Shown here: piece by piece, positions 51,806 through 60,461 of the stretch
How the letters are laid out: each line of letters begins with the position of its first letter
How positions within the stretch are numbered: the stretch's first letter is position 1
NCBI RefSeq assembly: GCF_001955695.1
Contig: NZ_CP019236.1
Coordinates: forward strand, 5,518,001 to 5,582,000
DNA length: 64,000 bases
Source of the DNA: Rhodoferax koreense
GTDB lineage: Bacteria > Pseudomonadota > Gammaproteobacteria > Burkholderiales > Burkholderiaceae_C
Reading direction: 5' to 3'
Translations under genes and position numbers: made by a program
The notes under the pieces: model-generated
Databases searched by the model: none
What the model was told of the DNA's origin: nothing
The model's input: only the letters and a program-made list of their open reading frames with translations

Positions 51806-52795
51806 ATGAACCGTCGCACCACGCTCATCGCCGCCGCAGCGCTCGCCGCCAGCAGCTTCCTCATCGCCCTGCCGGCCCAGGCCCAGGGCGCCGCATCCGG
51901 TTATCCGAACCGTGCGATCCGCTTTGTCGTGCCGTATTCGGCCGGTGGCCTGCCCGACACGGTGGCCCGCATCTTCGCGCAGCGCCTGGGCGAACGCCTG
52001 GGCCAGGCCGTCGTCGTCGACAACAAGCCCGGCGCCAACGGCGTGGTGGCGGCGCAGGCCATTGCCACGGCGCCGCACGACGGGTATACCTTCCTGGTCA
52101 CCGACGGCTCGATGTTCTCGATCAACCCCGCGATGTACAAGAACCTCGGCTACGACTACAAGCGCGACCTGCTGCCCGTGTCGCTGGCCGCGCGCGCACC
52201 GCTGTACCTGGCGGTCAATCCCAAGGTGCCAGCCAACACGCTGCAGGAATTCGTGGCGCTGGCCAAGGCCAAGCCCGGCGCGCTGAACTACGGTTCGTCC
52301 GGCATCGGCAGCACGCACCACCTCACCATGGAGGCCATGAAACACACGCTCGGCATCGAGCTCACCCACGTGCCGTTCAAGGGCTCGGGGCAGTCGGTGC
52401 CGGCGCTGATCGGCGGCCAGGTCGACGTGTTGTTCTCGGCCCTGCCCTCGCTGTCGGGTTTCGTGAAGAGCGGCCAGGTGAAGCTGCTCGCCACCAACGC
52501 CGCGCAGCGCTCGGCCCAGGCGCCGAACGTGCCGGCCATCGCCGAAATCATCCCCGGCTTCGACTTCGCGCCCATCGTGGGCGTGCTGGCCGCCGTGGGC
52601 ACGCCGGCCGAGGCCATCGAGCGCATCAGCAGCGAGATGGCGCAGATCGCGAAGCTGCCCGACGTGGTGACGACGCTGAACAACGCCGGCATCGACCCGA
52701 TCGGCGGCACGCCGGCCGAATACAACAAGGCCATTCTTGGCGAAAACGAACGTCTGGCCAAAGCCATCGCCGCGGCCGGCATCAAGACCGAATGA
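51806..52795 (+). CDS. Bug-family substrate-binding protein (phthalate operon)
   Basis: A 329-residue periplasmic binding protein, signal MNRRTTLIAAAALAASSFLI...AQG, then YPNRAIRFVVPYSAGGLPDTVA and VVDNKPGANGVVA. Between oxygenase and decarboxylase genes; it probably binds phthalate or a related dicarboxylate. Its stop overlaps an in-frame ATG of the next gene. Confidence 0.9.
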   Translation: MNRRTTLIAAAALAASSFLIALPAQAQGAASGYPNRAIRFVVPYSAGGLPDTVARIFAQRLGERLGQAVVVDNKPGANGVVAAQAIATAPHDGYTFLVTDGSMFSINPAMYKNLGYDYKRDLLPVSLAARAPLYLAVNPKVPANTLQEFVALAKAKPGALNYGSSGIGSTHHLTMEAMKHTLGIELTHVPFKGSGQSVPALIGGQVDVLFSALPSLSGFVKSGQVKLLATNAAQRSAQAPNVPAIAEIIPGFDFAPIVGVLAAVGTPAEAIERISSEMAQIAKLPDVVTTLNNAGIDPIGGTPAEYNKAILGENERLAKAIAAAGIKTE

Positions 52796-52803
52796 ACCCC
52801 ACC

Positions 52804-53796
52804 ATGTCCAAACTGAAACTCACCTTCGGCTGCTGGAACTACGACCGCACGCGTGCGCTCATGGACGGCAGCGTCGTGCCCGACGGCATCGACCTCAACT
52901 ACCTCAACATGCCGGTGGAGGAAACCTTCTTCCGCATGCTGCGGCACCAGGAATTCGACGTGGCCGAGATGTCGCTGTCGTCATTCTCGGTGCAGATGCA
53001 CAAGCCCGAGCGGCCCTTCGTCGCCATCCCGGTGTTCCCCTCGCGCTTCTTCCGGCACTCGTGCATCTACGTCAACGCCAACGCGGGCATCCGCGAGGCG
53101 AAGGACCTGATCGGCAAACGCGTGGGCAACCCCGAGTACCAGATGACCGCGCCGGTCTGGATCCGCGGCATCCTGTCTGACCACTACGGCGTGCCGGTGG
53201 ACAGCGTCACCTACTTCACCGGCGGCGAGGAAGAGCCCGGCCGTTCCGAGAAGGTCAAGCTCGACCTGCCGCCCAACATCAAGGTGCAGAGCATCGGCCC
53301 CGACCAGACGCTGGCGCAGATGCTGCTGGACGGCGAGATCGACGCGCTCTACACGGCCCGCATGCCGTCGAGCTTCCTCAAGGGGGGCGGCCGCGTGAAA
53401 CGCCTGTTCGAGGACTACGAGCAGGTCGAGCGCAACTACTTCCAGGAAACGAAGATGTTCCCGATCATGCACACCATCGCCATGCGCCGCGACGTGTACG
53501 AGGCCAACCGCTGGATCGCGCGTTCGCTCATGAAGGCGCTGGAGGAATCGCAGCGCCGCACCTACGAGGACCTGTATGAGACCGCCGCGCTGAAAGCCAT
53601 GCTGCCCTGGCTCACCTCGCATGTCGAACAGGTCAAGCGTGAAATGGGCGCCGACTTCTGGCCCTATGGCTTCGAGAAGAACGAGGCGACCCTGCGCACC
53701 TTCCTGCGCTACCACTTCGAGCAGGGACTGTCGAAACGGCTGCTGGAGCCGAAAGAGCTGTTTGCGCCGGAGTCGCTGGAGTCGTTCAAGATCTGA
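52804..53796 (+). CDS. ophC: 4,5-dihydroxyphthalate decarboxylase
   Basis: A 330-residue protein of the Pht5/OphC family, which has a periplasmic-binding-protein fold but works in the cytosol without a signal peptide: MSKLKLTFGCWNYDRTRALMDG, FDVAEMSLSSF, GKRVGNPEYQMTAPVWIRGIL and IDALYTARMPSSF. It removes one carboxylate from 4,5-dihydroxyphthalate to give protocatechuate. An ATG at 52792 overlaps the Bug stop (ATGA) and is an alternative, coupled start. Confidence 0.86.
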   Translation: MSKLKLTFGCWNYDRTRALMDGSVVPDGIDLNYLNMPVEETFFRMLRHQEFDVAEMSLSSFSVQMHKPERPFVAIPVFPSRFFRHSCIYVNANAGIREAKDLIGKRVGNPEYQMTAPVWIRGILSDHYGVPVDSVTYFTGGEEEPGRSEKVKLDLPPNIKVQSIGPDQTLAQMLLDGEIDALYTARMPSSFLKGGGRVKRLFEDYEQVERNYFQETKMFPIMHTIAMRRDVYEANRWIARSLMKALEESQRRTYEDLYETAALKAMLPWLTSHVEQVKREMGADFWPYGFEKNEATLRTFLRYHFEQGLSKRLLEPKELFAPESLESFKI

Positions 53797-53806
53797 GCGC
53801 GCGCCG

Positions 53807-54751
53807 ATGTCCGACACCACGCTGGGCCTCGCGCTCGCCAGCGCCGCGCTGCTGCTCTTCACCGCCGGGACACTGGTCACCAAGGCCGCCGCGAAGCGGC
53901 TCGACCTCGGGCTGGGCTTCGTGGTGGCCACTTTCGTCAACGTGGTGTTCTCCGCCGCGGTGCTGGGCGTGCAGTGGCTGCTGCGCGGCGAGGCCGTCAC
54001 CTGGAACGCCATGGCTTTCTGGCTGTTCGCACTGGCCGGCTTCTTCGCCACCTACCTGGGGCGCTGGTTCTTCTACGAATCGGTCGTGCGCTTCGGCCCG
54101 GCCAAGGCCAGCGTGTTCCAGGTCAGCAGCCCGTTGTTCACGGCACTGATCGCCTGGGCCTTGCTGGGCGAATCGCTCAGCCCCGCCGTGGCCACCGGCA
54201 TGCTGCTGACGGTGGCCGGCCTGGTGCTGGTCAGCCTCAAGCCCGGCGTGGCGAAAGCGATCGTGGCCGAAGCCGACGCACCCGCCTCGCCGCCCCTGGA
54301 CCGGCGCACGCGCCTGCTGCAGTCGGTGCTGTTCCTGGGCCTGTGCAGTTCGCTGGCCTACGCGGCAGGCAATGTGTTGCGCGGCATGGGCATCCGCCGA
54401 TGGAACGAGCCGGTGCTCGGTGCGCTCGTCGGCGCCCTGTGCGGGCTGGCGCTGCACCTGCTGTTCATGCGCGACAAGGCCGGCCTGCTGCGCCGCCTCT
54501 GCACCGCCAGCCGCGGCGGCCTGGGCTGTTTCGCGCTGCTGGGCGTGACCACCATCTCGGCCCAGATGTGCAGCATCGCCTCGATGCGCTACATCCCCTT
54601 GTCCATTGCCACGCTGATCACGCTGTGCACGCCGCTGCTGGTGTTCCCGCTGAGCCACTGGCTGCGGCAGAATCATGACCCGATCACGCCGCGCACGTTG
54701 GCCGGCTGCGGCATGACCCTGCTGGGCATCGGCGTGATCGTGTTGCGCTGA
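53807..54751 (+). CDS. EamA/DMT-family transporter
   Basis: A 314-residue membrane protein with ten predicted helices and two EamA repeats (first with GPAKASVFQVSSPLFTALIAWALLGE). It may export or import an aromatic acid or a by-product. Follows the decarboxylase gene by 10 bases, so in the same operon. Confidence 0.85.
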   Translation: MSDTTLGLALASAALLLFTAGTLVTKAAAKRLDLGLGFVVATFVNVVFSAAVLGVQWLLRGEAVTWNAMAFWLFALAGFFATYLGRWFFYESVVRFGPAKASVFQVSSPLFTALIAWALLGESLSPAVATGMLLTVAGLVLVSLKPGVAKAIVAEADAPASPPLDRRTRLLQSVLFLGLCSSLAYAAGNVLRGMGIRRWNEPVLGALVGALCGLALHLLFMRDKAGLLRRLCTASRGGLGCFALLGVTTISAQMCSIASMRYIPLSIATLITLCTPLLVFPLSHWLRQNHDPITPRTLAGCGMTLLGIGVIVLR

Positions 54752-54752
54752 A

Positions 54753-56075
54753 GTGCCGTCACCGGCCGCCCGCTGCTTTTGCCATGAAGTGAAGTCCGAC
54801 AAGCCACAGCCCCCGCCCGAGCCGCGCAGCGCCTATGCCAGCGCGGCCGAAGCGATGCAACTGCTGAACGTGCGGCAGCAGACGCTGTACGCCTACGTCA
54901 GCCGGGGCTGGATCCGCAGCGTGCCGCAGAAGGGCCAGAAGTCGCACCTCTACCTGCGCGACGACATCGCCCGCGTGGGCATGCGCTCGGCCGCGCGCGC
55001 CGGACATGGTGCGGTGGCCGCCGCGGCCATGAACTGGGGCGAGCCGATCTTTCCCACCTCGATCACCGAGATCACGCCGCAGGGGCCGCGCTACCGCGGC
55101 CACCTCGCCGCCGACCTGGCGCGCAGCACGGCGTCGTTCGAGACGGTGGCCGAACTGTTGTGGTCGGGTGTCCTGCACGAACGGCCGCCATGGCCGGTGC
55201 AGCCGCCCGGCGCGGAACTGCTGGGCCTCACCGAGACACTGGGCGCGCTGCAGGCGCGCGACAACATCCTCGAGACCTTCGCCCTGGTGGTGTTGATGCT
55301 GGGCATGCGCCGCGGCCCGGTGGCGGAACGGCTGCAGCAAGGACGCACGCTGCCCGCGGCGCGCGAAATCATGCAGGCGGTGGTCGCCAGTTGCGGCTTC
55401 CTCGGGCCCGCGCGCCGCTACCGGCCGATGCAGGCCGGCGAGGACATCGTCGAAGGGCTGATCGCCGCGCTCGGCATGTCTTCGACCGATGAGAACCGCG
55501 CGGCACTGCGCCACATCCTGATCCTGATGGCCGACCACGAACTGCCACCCGGCACCCTGGGCGCGCGGGTGGTGGCCTCGGCCGGCGGTACGCTGCACAG
55601 TTGCCTGGCCTCGGCGCTGTGCGCCACCTCGGGTGTCGAAGTGGGACGGATGTACGAACGCGTGGAGGCCTTCCTCGGCCGCCCGCAGACGCGCACCGTG
55701 CTGCTCAACCGCGCACTGCGGCTGCATGCGCAAGGGCAGAGCGTGCCGGGTTTCGACCACCCGCTCTACCCGCAGGGCGACCCGCGCGCGGCGCAGCTGC
55801 TGGCCCTCGCGCGCGCACGCGGCCAGCAGACGCGGGAGCTGCGTTCCATCTTCCGCTTCCTCGAAGACATCCACGCCAGCACGGGCTTGCTGCCGCGGCA
55901 GGAGTTCGCGCTGGTGGTGCTGGCCCGCGCCATGGAACTGCCGCCGCAGGCCCCGGCCGCGCTCTTCGCGCTGGGCCGCATCGCAGGATGGGTGGCGCAC
56001 GTGCAGGAGCAGCGCGCCTCCGGCACGTTGCTGCGCCCCCGCGCCAAGTTCGTGGAGGAACCAGCGTCGCCGTAG
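54753..56075 (+). CDS. HTH-citrate synthase fusion protein
   Basis: A 440-residue protein. Residues about 30-75 form a MerR/excisionase-type helix-turn-helix (AEAMQLLNVRQQTLYAYVSRGWI); the rest is a citrate synthase fold with the catalytic-His loops ADHELPPGT and GFDHPLYPQGDPRA. The site of the third catalytic residue, normally Asp in a NVDF-like motif, reads RQEFALVV, with Glu. Function unknown: either a ligand-sensing regulator that binds acyl-CoA or a 2-methylcitrate/citrate synthase-like enzyme. Start is GTG one base after the EamA stop; a GTG at 54789 is possible. Confidence 0.8.
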   Translation: MPSPAARCFCHEVKSDKPQPPPEPRSAYASAAEAMQLLNVRQQTLYAYVSRGWIRSVPQKGQKSHLYLRDDIARVGMRSAARAGHGAVAAAAMNWGEPIFPTSITEITPQGPRYRGHLAADLARSTASFETVAELLWSGVLHERPPWPVQPPGAELLGLTETLGALQARDNILETFALVVLMLGMRRGPVAERLQQGRTLPAAREIMQAVVASCGFLGPARRYRPMQAGEDIVEGLIAALGMSSTDENRAALRHILILMADHELPPGTLGARVVASAGGTLHSCLASALCATSGVEVGRMYERVEAFLGRPQTRTVLLNRALRLHAQGQSVPGFDHPLYPQGDPRAAQLLALARARGQQTRELRSIFRFLEDIHASTGLLPRQEFALVVLARAMELPPQAPAALFALGRIAGWVAHVQEQRASGTLLRPRAKFVEEPASP

Positions 56076-56088
56076 AACGGTCACATTG

Positions 56089-56119
56089 ATTCAAAGTTCA
56101 AGATTGAATGTTCTTGAAC
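56089..56119. promoter_or_regulatory. Nested inverted repeats upstream of the Bug-ThDP-ALDH operon
   Basis: GTTCAAG-N10-CTTGAAC (56096-56119) interleaved with ATTCAA-N9-TTGAAT (56089-56109). They lie 47 bases before the Bug start and right after the HTH-citrate synthase gene, whose product might be the binder. Confidence 0.45.
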
Positions 56120-56165
56120 GTCTCCCTAGGATGCGCTGGCGCTCGTCAAAACATCGGAGACAGAC

Positions 56166-57143
56166 ATGAAACTCAACCATCGCGCATGGGCCATCGCGGC
56201 CTGTGTGTTCGCCACGGCGACGGCTGTCCAGGCCCAGCCGCAGGACTTTCCGAACAAGCCCATCCACATCGTCGTGCCGCTGCCGCCGGGCGGCTCCAAC
56301 GACGTGCTCGCGCGCGTGCTGGGCCAAAAGATGGCCGAGGCCTTCGGGCAGCCCGTGGTGGTGGACAACAAGCCAGGCGCGGCCGGCAACATCGCCACCG
56401 AATTCATGTCGCGTGTCGAGGCCGACGGCTACACCATCGCGGTGGCGCCGAACCAGACGGTGGCGGTGAACCCCGTGCTCTACCCCAAGCTGCCATTCGA
56501 CGTGCAGCGTGACCTGCAGGGCATCTCGATGATGGGCCGCGTCCCGATGGTGCTGGTGGTGTCGAGCAAGGTCAGCGCGACCTCGGTGGCCGACCTGATC
56601 ACCCAGGCCAAGGCCGCACCCGACAAGTTCACCTATGCCTCGGCCGGCGCGGGCAGCCCGCAGCACATGGCGGCGGAGGTGTTCAAGTCGATGACCGGCA
56701 CGCGGCTCACGCAGATTCCCTACAAGGGCTCCGCGCCGGCGCTGGTGGATGTGCTCGGCGGCACGGTGGACGTGATGTTCTGCCCGATCAACTCCGCGCT
56801 GCCGCACATCCGCAGCGGCAAGATCCGCGCGCTCGGCACCACCGGCACCCAGCGGCTCGAAGCCCTGCTGCCCGGCGTGCCGACCATCGCCGAGACCGTG
56901 CCCAACTACGAGAGCGACATCTGGATCGGCATGGTGGCACCGGCGAAGACGCCGCAGCCCATCATCGCCAAGCTCAACGCCGAGTTGCGCCGCTCACTGG
57001 CCTTGCCCGACGTGCGCGCCAAGCTGGCAGAGCAGGGCATCTATGCCGAGACCAGCACGCCAGCCGAATTCAGCGCCCTGATCGCCAGCGACCAGAAGCG
57101 CTGGGCCGCCGTGATCAAGGCCGCCAACATCGTGCCCGAATAA
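56166..57143 (+). CDS. Bug-family substrate-binding protein
   Basis: A 325-residue periplasmic protein with signal (MKLNHRAWAIAACVFATATAV-QAQ) and FPNKPIHIVVPLPPGGSND, VVVDNKPGAAGNIA. First gene of an operon with a ThDP enzyme and an aldehyde dehydrogenase; may bind a 2-oxo acid such as an aryl glyoxylate. Confidence 0.9.
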   Translation: MKLNHRAWAIAACVFATATAVQAQPQDFPNKPIHIVVPLPPGGSNDVLARVLGQKMAEAFGQPVVVDNKPGAAGNIATEFMSRVEADGYTIAVAPNQTVAVNPVLYPKLPFDVQRDLQGISMMGRVPMVLVVSSKVSATSVADLITQAKAAPDKFTYASAGAGSPQHMAAEVFKSMTGTRLTQIPYKGSAPALVDVLGGTVDVMFCPINSALPHIRSGKIRALGTTGTQRLEALLPGVPTIAETVPNYESDIWIGMVAPAKTPQPIIAKLNAELRRSLALPDVRAKLAEQGIYAETSTPAEFSALIASDQKRWAAVIKAANIVPE

Positions 57144-57181
57144 GCGCGGCGCCCTTTCCTCACCTTCCCTTCAGGAACACC

Positions 57182-58966
57182 ATGACGTCTCTTTCCACGC
57201 CGGCCGTGCGCCGCGACATCCCGCACCCCTCCGAGCCGGACGACACCGTCTGGGGCAGCGACGCCATCGCCGAGATGCTGCGCGCGATGGACATTCCCTA
57301 CGTGCTGCTCAACCCGGGGGCCAGCTTCCGCGGCCTGCACGACAGCCTGGTCAACCACCTCGGCAACGAGAAGCCGCAGATGGTGGTGGTGCTGCACGAG
57401 GAACACGCCGTGGCCATCGCCCACGGCTACACCAAGGTGACCGGCAAGCCGCTGATCGCCATCCTGCACAGCAACGTGGGCCTGATGCACGGCAGCATGG
57501 CCATCTTCGACGCCTGGGCCGACCGTGTGCCGGTGATCGTGCTCGGCGCCACCGGCCCGGTGGACGCGCACAAGCGGCGCCCCTGGATCGACTGGATCCA
57601 CACCGCGCAGGACCAGGGCGCGCTGGTGCGCAACTTCACCAAATGGGACGCGCAGCCCGCGTCCATCCCGGCGGCGCAAGAAGCCCTGCTGCGCGCGCGT
57701 CAGATCGCCACCACCGCGCCGCAGGGCCCCGTCTATGTGTGTTTCGACGCGGCGCTGCAGGAATCCAGGCTGCCCGGCAAGGCGGCGCTGCCAGCGCCCT
57801 CGCGTTATCTCGCGCCGCCACCTGCCCGGCCTTCGGACGAGCTGCTGAAACAAGCCGCGGACTGGTTGTCCGGCGCGCGCCGTCCGGTGATCCTGATGGG
57901 CCGCGTCAACCGCGACGAGCAGGCCTGGGCACAGCGTGTGCAACTGGCCGAGACGCTGCAGGCCGAGGTGCTCACCGACCTGAAGGTCGGCGCGGCCTTC
58001 CCGACCGACCATCCCCTGCACGCCGCGCCCAGCGGGGCGTTCCTGAACCCGACGTCGCAGGAAGTTCTGCGCCGCGCCGACGTGGTGCTGAGCCTGGACT
58101 GGCTCGACCTGGCCGGCACGCTCAAACAGGCCTGGGGCGACGAGCCCGTGGGCAGCAAGGTCATCCAGGTGTCGGTCGACCACTACATCCACAACGGCTG
58201 GAGCATGGACCACCAGGGGCTGCCGCCGGTGGACCTGTTCCTGCTGTGCGAGCCGGAGCCGGCCGTGGCCTTGCTGAACCCGCTGGTCCAGCCAAGGCCC
58301 AGGCTCGAAGTGAGCCCACGCCCTGCACTCGCGGCACCGGCGGCCGGGCCGGGCCTGATGTCGGTGGCCACACTGGCCGCCACGGTGCGCGAGGCCGTGG
58401 GCGAGCGCAAGGTCTGCCTGATGCGCCTGCCGCTGAGCTGGAGCGGCGAGATGTGGGACTTCCGGCACCCGCTGGACTTCCTCGGCTACGACGGCGGCGG
58501 CGGCATCGGTTCCGGCCCGGGCATGGCCATCGGCTCGGCGCTGGCGCTCAAGGGCAGCGACCGGCTGCCGGTGGCCATCATCGGCGACGGCGACTACATG
58601 ATGGGCGTGAACGCGCTGTGGACGGCGGCCAACGCGCGCATCCCGATGCTGGTGATCGTGTGCAACAACCGCTCCTTCTTCAACGACGAGCTGCACCAGG
58701 AACGCGTGGCGCGCCAGCGCCACCGGCCGGTGGAAAACCGCTGGATCGGCCAGCGCATCAGCGACCCGGCGCCCGATCTCGCCATGATGGCGCGCGGCCA
58801 GGGCCTCACCGGCTTCGGCCCGGTGCAGGACGCGGCCGAACTCGCCAGCCTGCTGCCCGGTGCCATCGCCGCCGTGCAACAGGGCGAGACGGTGGTGATC
58901 GACGTGGTGGTGCAGACCGGCTACAGCCCGGCCATGACCGCCGGCATGACACGTTCCAAGGATTGA
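57182..58966 (+). CDS. Thiamine diphosphate-dependent enzyme (benzoylformate decarboxylase/acetolactate synthase-like)
   Basis: A 594-residue ThDP enzyme with three domains: N-terminal PYR domain with catalytic Glu in VLHEEHAVAIAHGY (73-74), central domain, and C-terminal PP domain with GDGDYMMGVNALWTAANARI and CNNRSFF. The neighbouring aldehyde dehydrogenase suggests 2-oxo acid decarboxylation to an aldehyde that is then oxidised, as in mandelate/benzoylformate catabolism. Carboligase function is the alternative. Confidence 0.82.
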   Translation: MTSLSTPAVRRDIPHPSEPDDTVWGSDAIAEMLRAMDIPYVLLNPGASFRGLHDSLVNHLGNEKPQMVVVLHEEHAVAIAHGYTKVTGKPLIAILHSNVGLMHGSMAIFDAWADRVPVIVLGATGPVDAHKRRPWIDWIHTAQDQGALVRNFTKWDAQPASIPAAQEALLRARQIATTAPQGPVYVCFDAALQESRLPGKAALPAPSRYLAPPPARPSDELLKQAADWLSGARRPVILMGRVNRDEQAWAQRVQLAETLQAEVLTDLKVGAAFPTDHPLHAAPSGAFLNPTSQEVLRRADVVLSLDWLDLAGTLKQAWGDEPVGSKVIQVSVDHYIHNGWSMDHQGLPPVDLFLLCEPEPAVALLNPLVQPRPRLEVSPRPALAAPAAGPGLMSVATLAATVREAVGERKVCLMRLPLSWSGEMWDFRHPLDFLGYDGGGGIGSGPGMAIGSALALKGSDRLPVAIIGDGDYMMGVNALWTAANARIPMLVIVCNNRSFFNDELHQERVARQRHRPVENRWIGQRISDPAPDLAMMARGQGLTGFGPVQDAAELASLLPGAIAAVQQGETVVIDVVVQTGYSPAMTAGMTRSKD

Positions 58967-58976
58967 GGAGCCCACG

Positions 58977-60449
58977 ATGCGCAGACACGAAATTCCCGAT
59001 GGCATCCTGCCCACGCAGCGCGGCCTGTACTACGGCGGCGCCTGGCACGCCCCCAAGGCCGGCGCCTTTGCCGACACCATCAACCCCTGCTACGACGAAG
59101 CCATCACCCAGGCCCCGCTGGCCGATGCCGACGACGTGGACGCTGCGGTGCAGGCCGCGCATACCGCGTTTCCCGCCTGGGCCGCGACACCGCCGGTGGA
59201 GCGCGGCCGCTACCTGCGCCGCGCCGCCGCCATCCTGCGCGAACATGGCCAGCCCCTGGCCCAGCTCGATGCGTTGAACAACGGCAACCCCGTTTCGGCG
59301 CTGGCCATGGACGCGGGCTTCGCGGCAGATTGCCTGGAGTACTTCGCCGGCCTGGCCACCGAGATCAAGGGCGAAACCATTCCGATGGGCGACGGCAACT
59401 TCAACTACACGCTGCAGGAGCCGCTGGGCGTGGTCGCCCGCATCGTGGCCTACAACCACCCGCTGATGTTCGCCGCGGCCCGCCTGGCCGCGCCTTTGGC
59501 GGCGGGCAATACCGTGGTGGTGAAGGCGCCCGACCAGGCTCCGCTGTCCACGCTGCGGCTGGCCGAGCTGGTGGGGCATGTGTTCCCGCCCGGCGTGGCC
59601 AACTTCCTGTGCGGCGGCCGCGATTGCGGCGAAGCGCTGGGACGCCATCCGCTGGTGCGCAAGATCACGCTCATCGGCGGCGTGCCCACGGGCAAGGCGG
59701 TGATGAAGACCGCGGCCGACAGCCTGAAGCCGGTGCTGCTCGAGCTTGGCGGCAAAAACGCGCTCATTGCATATCCGGACGCCGACATCGACAAGCTCGT
59801 GAACGGCATCATCGCTGGCATGAACTTCACCTGGTCGGGCCAGAGCTGCGGCTCCACCAGCCGCGTCTTCCTGCACGAGTCACTGCACGACGAAGTGCTG
59901 GCCCGCGTGGTGAAGCTGCTGCCCGAGCGGCACCGGCCCGGCATTCCCACGGACCCGAAAACCACCATGGGCTCGCTCGTGAGCCGGGCGCAGCTCGAGA
60001 AGGTGCAGCGCTACGTGGCCGCCGGCCTGGAGGACGGCGGCCGCCTGGTTTGCGGTGGCCGGCAACCGGATGACCCGGCGCTGAAGGACGGCTTCTTCTA
60101 CGAGGCCACTGTCTTCGCCGACATGCAGCCGCACATGCGGCTCGCGCGCGAAGAGGTGTTCGGCCCGGTGATGTCGGTCTTCAAGTGGCGCGACGAGGAC
60201 GCCTTGTTCGACCAGGTCAACGGTGTGGACTTCGGCCTCACCGGCTCGATCTGGACGCGGGATCTCAACACCGCCCACCGCGCGGCCAAACGCATCCTGA
60301 CGGGTTATGTGTGGATCAATAACGCGAGCCAGCACTTCATGGGCGCGCCGTTCGGCGGCGTGAAGCAGTCGGGCATCGGCCGCGAGGAGTGTTTCGCCGA
60401 GTTGCTGGAGTTCACCTACACCAAGAACGTAAACCTGAAGCTTGGTTGA
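58977..60449 (+). CDS. Aldehyde dehydrogenase
   Basis: A 490-residue NAD(P)-dependent ALDH: Glu256 in LELGGKNAL and catalytic Cys291 in GQSCGS, C-terminal FGGVKQSGIGREE. It follows the ThDP enzyme by 10 bases and should oxidise the aldehyde made by it, benzaldehyde-like or betaine-aldehyde-like. Convergent with the flavin oxidoreductase gene. Confidence 0.9.
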   Translation: MRRHEIPDGILPTQRGLYYGGAWHAPKAGAFADTINPCYDEAITQAPLADADDVDAAVQAAHTAFPAWAATPPVERGRYLRRAAAILREHGQPLAQLDALNNGNPVSALAMDAGFAADCLEYFAGLATEIKGETIPMGDGNFNYTLQEPLGVVARIVAYNHPLMFAAARLAAPLAAGNTVVVKAPDQAPLSTLRLAELVGHVFPPGVANFLCGGRDCGEALGRHPLVRKITLIGGVPTGKAVMKTAADSLKPVLLELGGKNALIAYPDADIDKLVNGIIAGMNFTWSGQSCGSTSRVFLHESLHDEVLARVVKLLPERHRPGIPTDPKTTMGSLVSRAQLEKVQRYVAAGLEDGGRLVCGGRQPDDPALKDGFFYEATVFADMQPHMRLAREEVFGPVMSVFKWRDEDALFDQVNGVDFGLTGSIWTRDLNTAHRAAKRILTGYVWINNASQHFMGAPFGGVKQSGIGREECFAELLEFTYTKNVNLKLG

Positions 60450-60461
60450 AGTGCGCGCCGA

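Noticed and set aside
52804..53796. ABC-type substrate-binding protein as the call for this gene
   Set aside because: The fold is binding-protein-like, but there is no signal peptide and the motifs and context match 4,5-dihydroxyphthalate decarboxylase.
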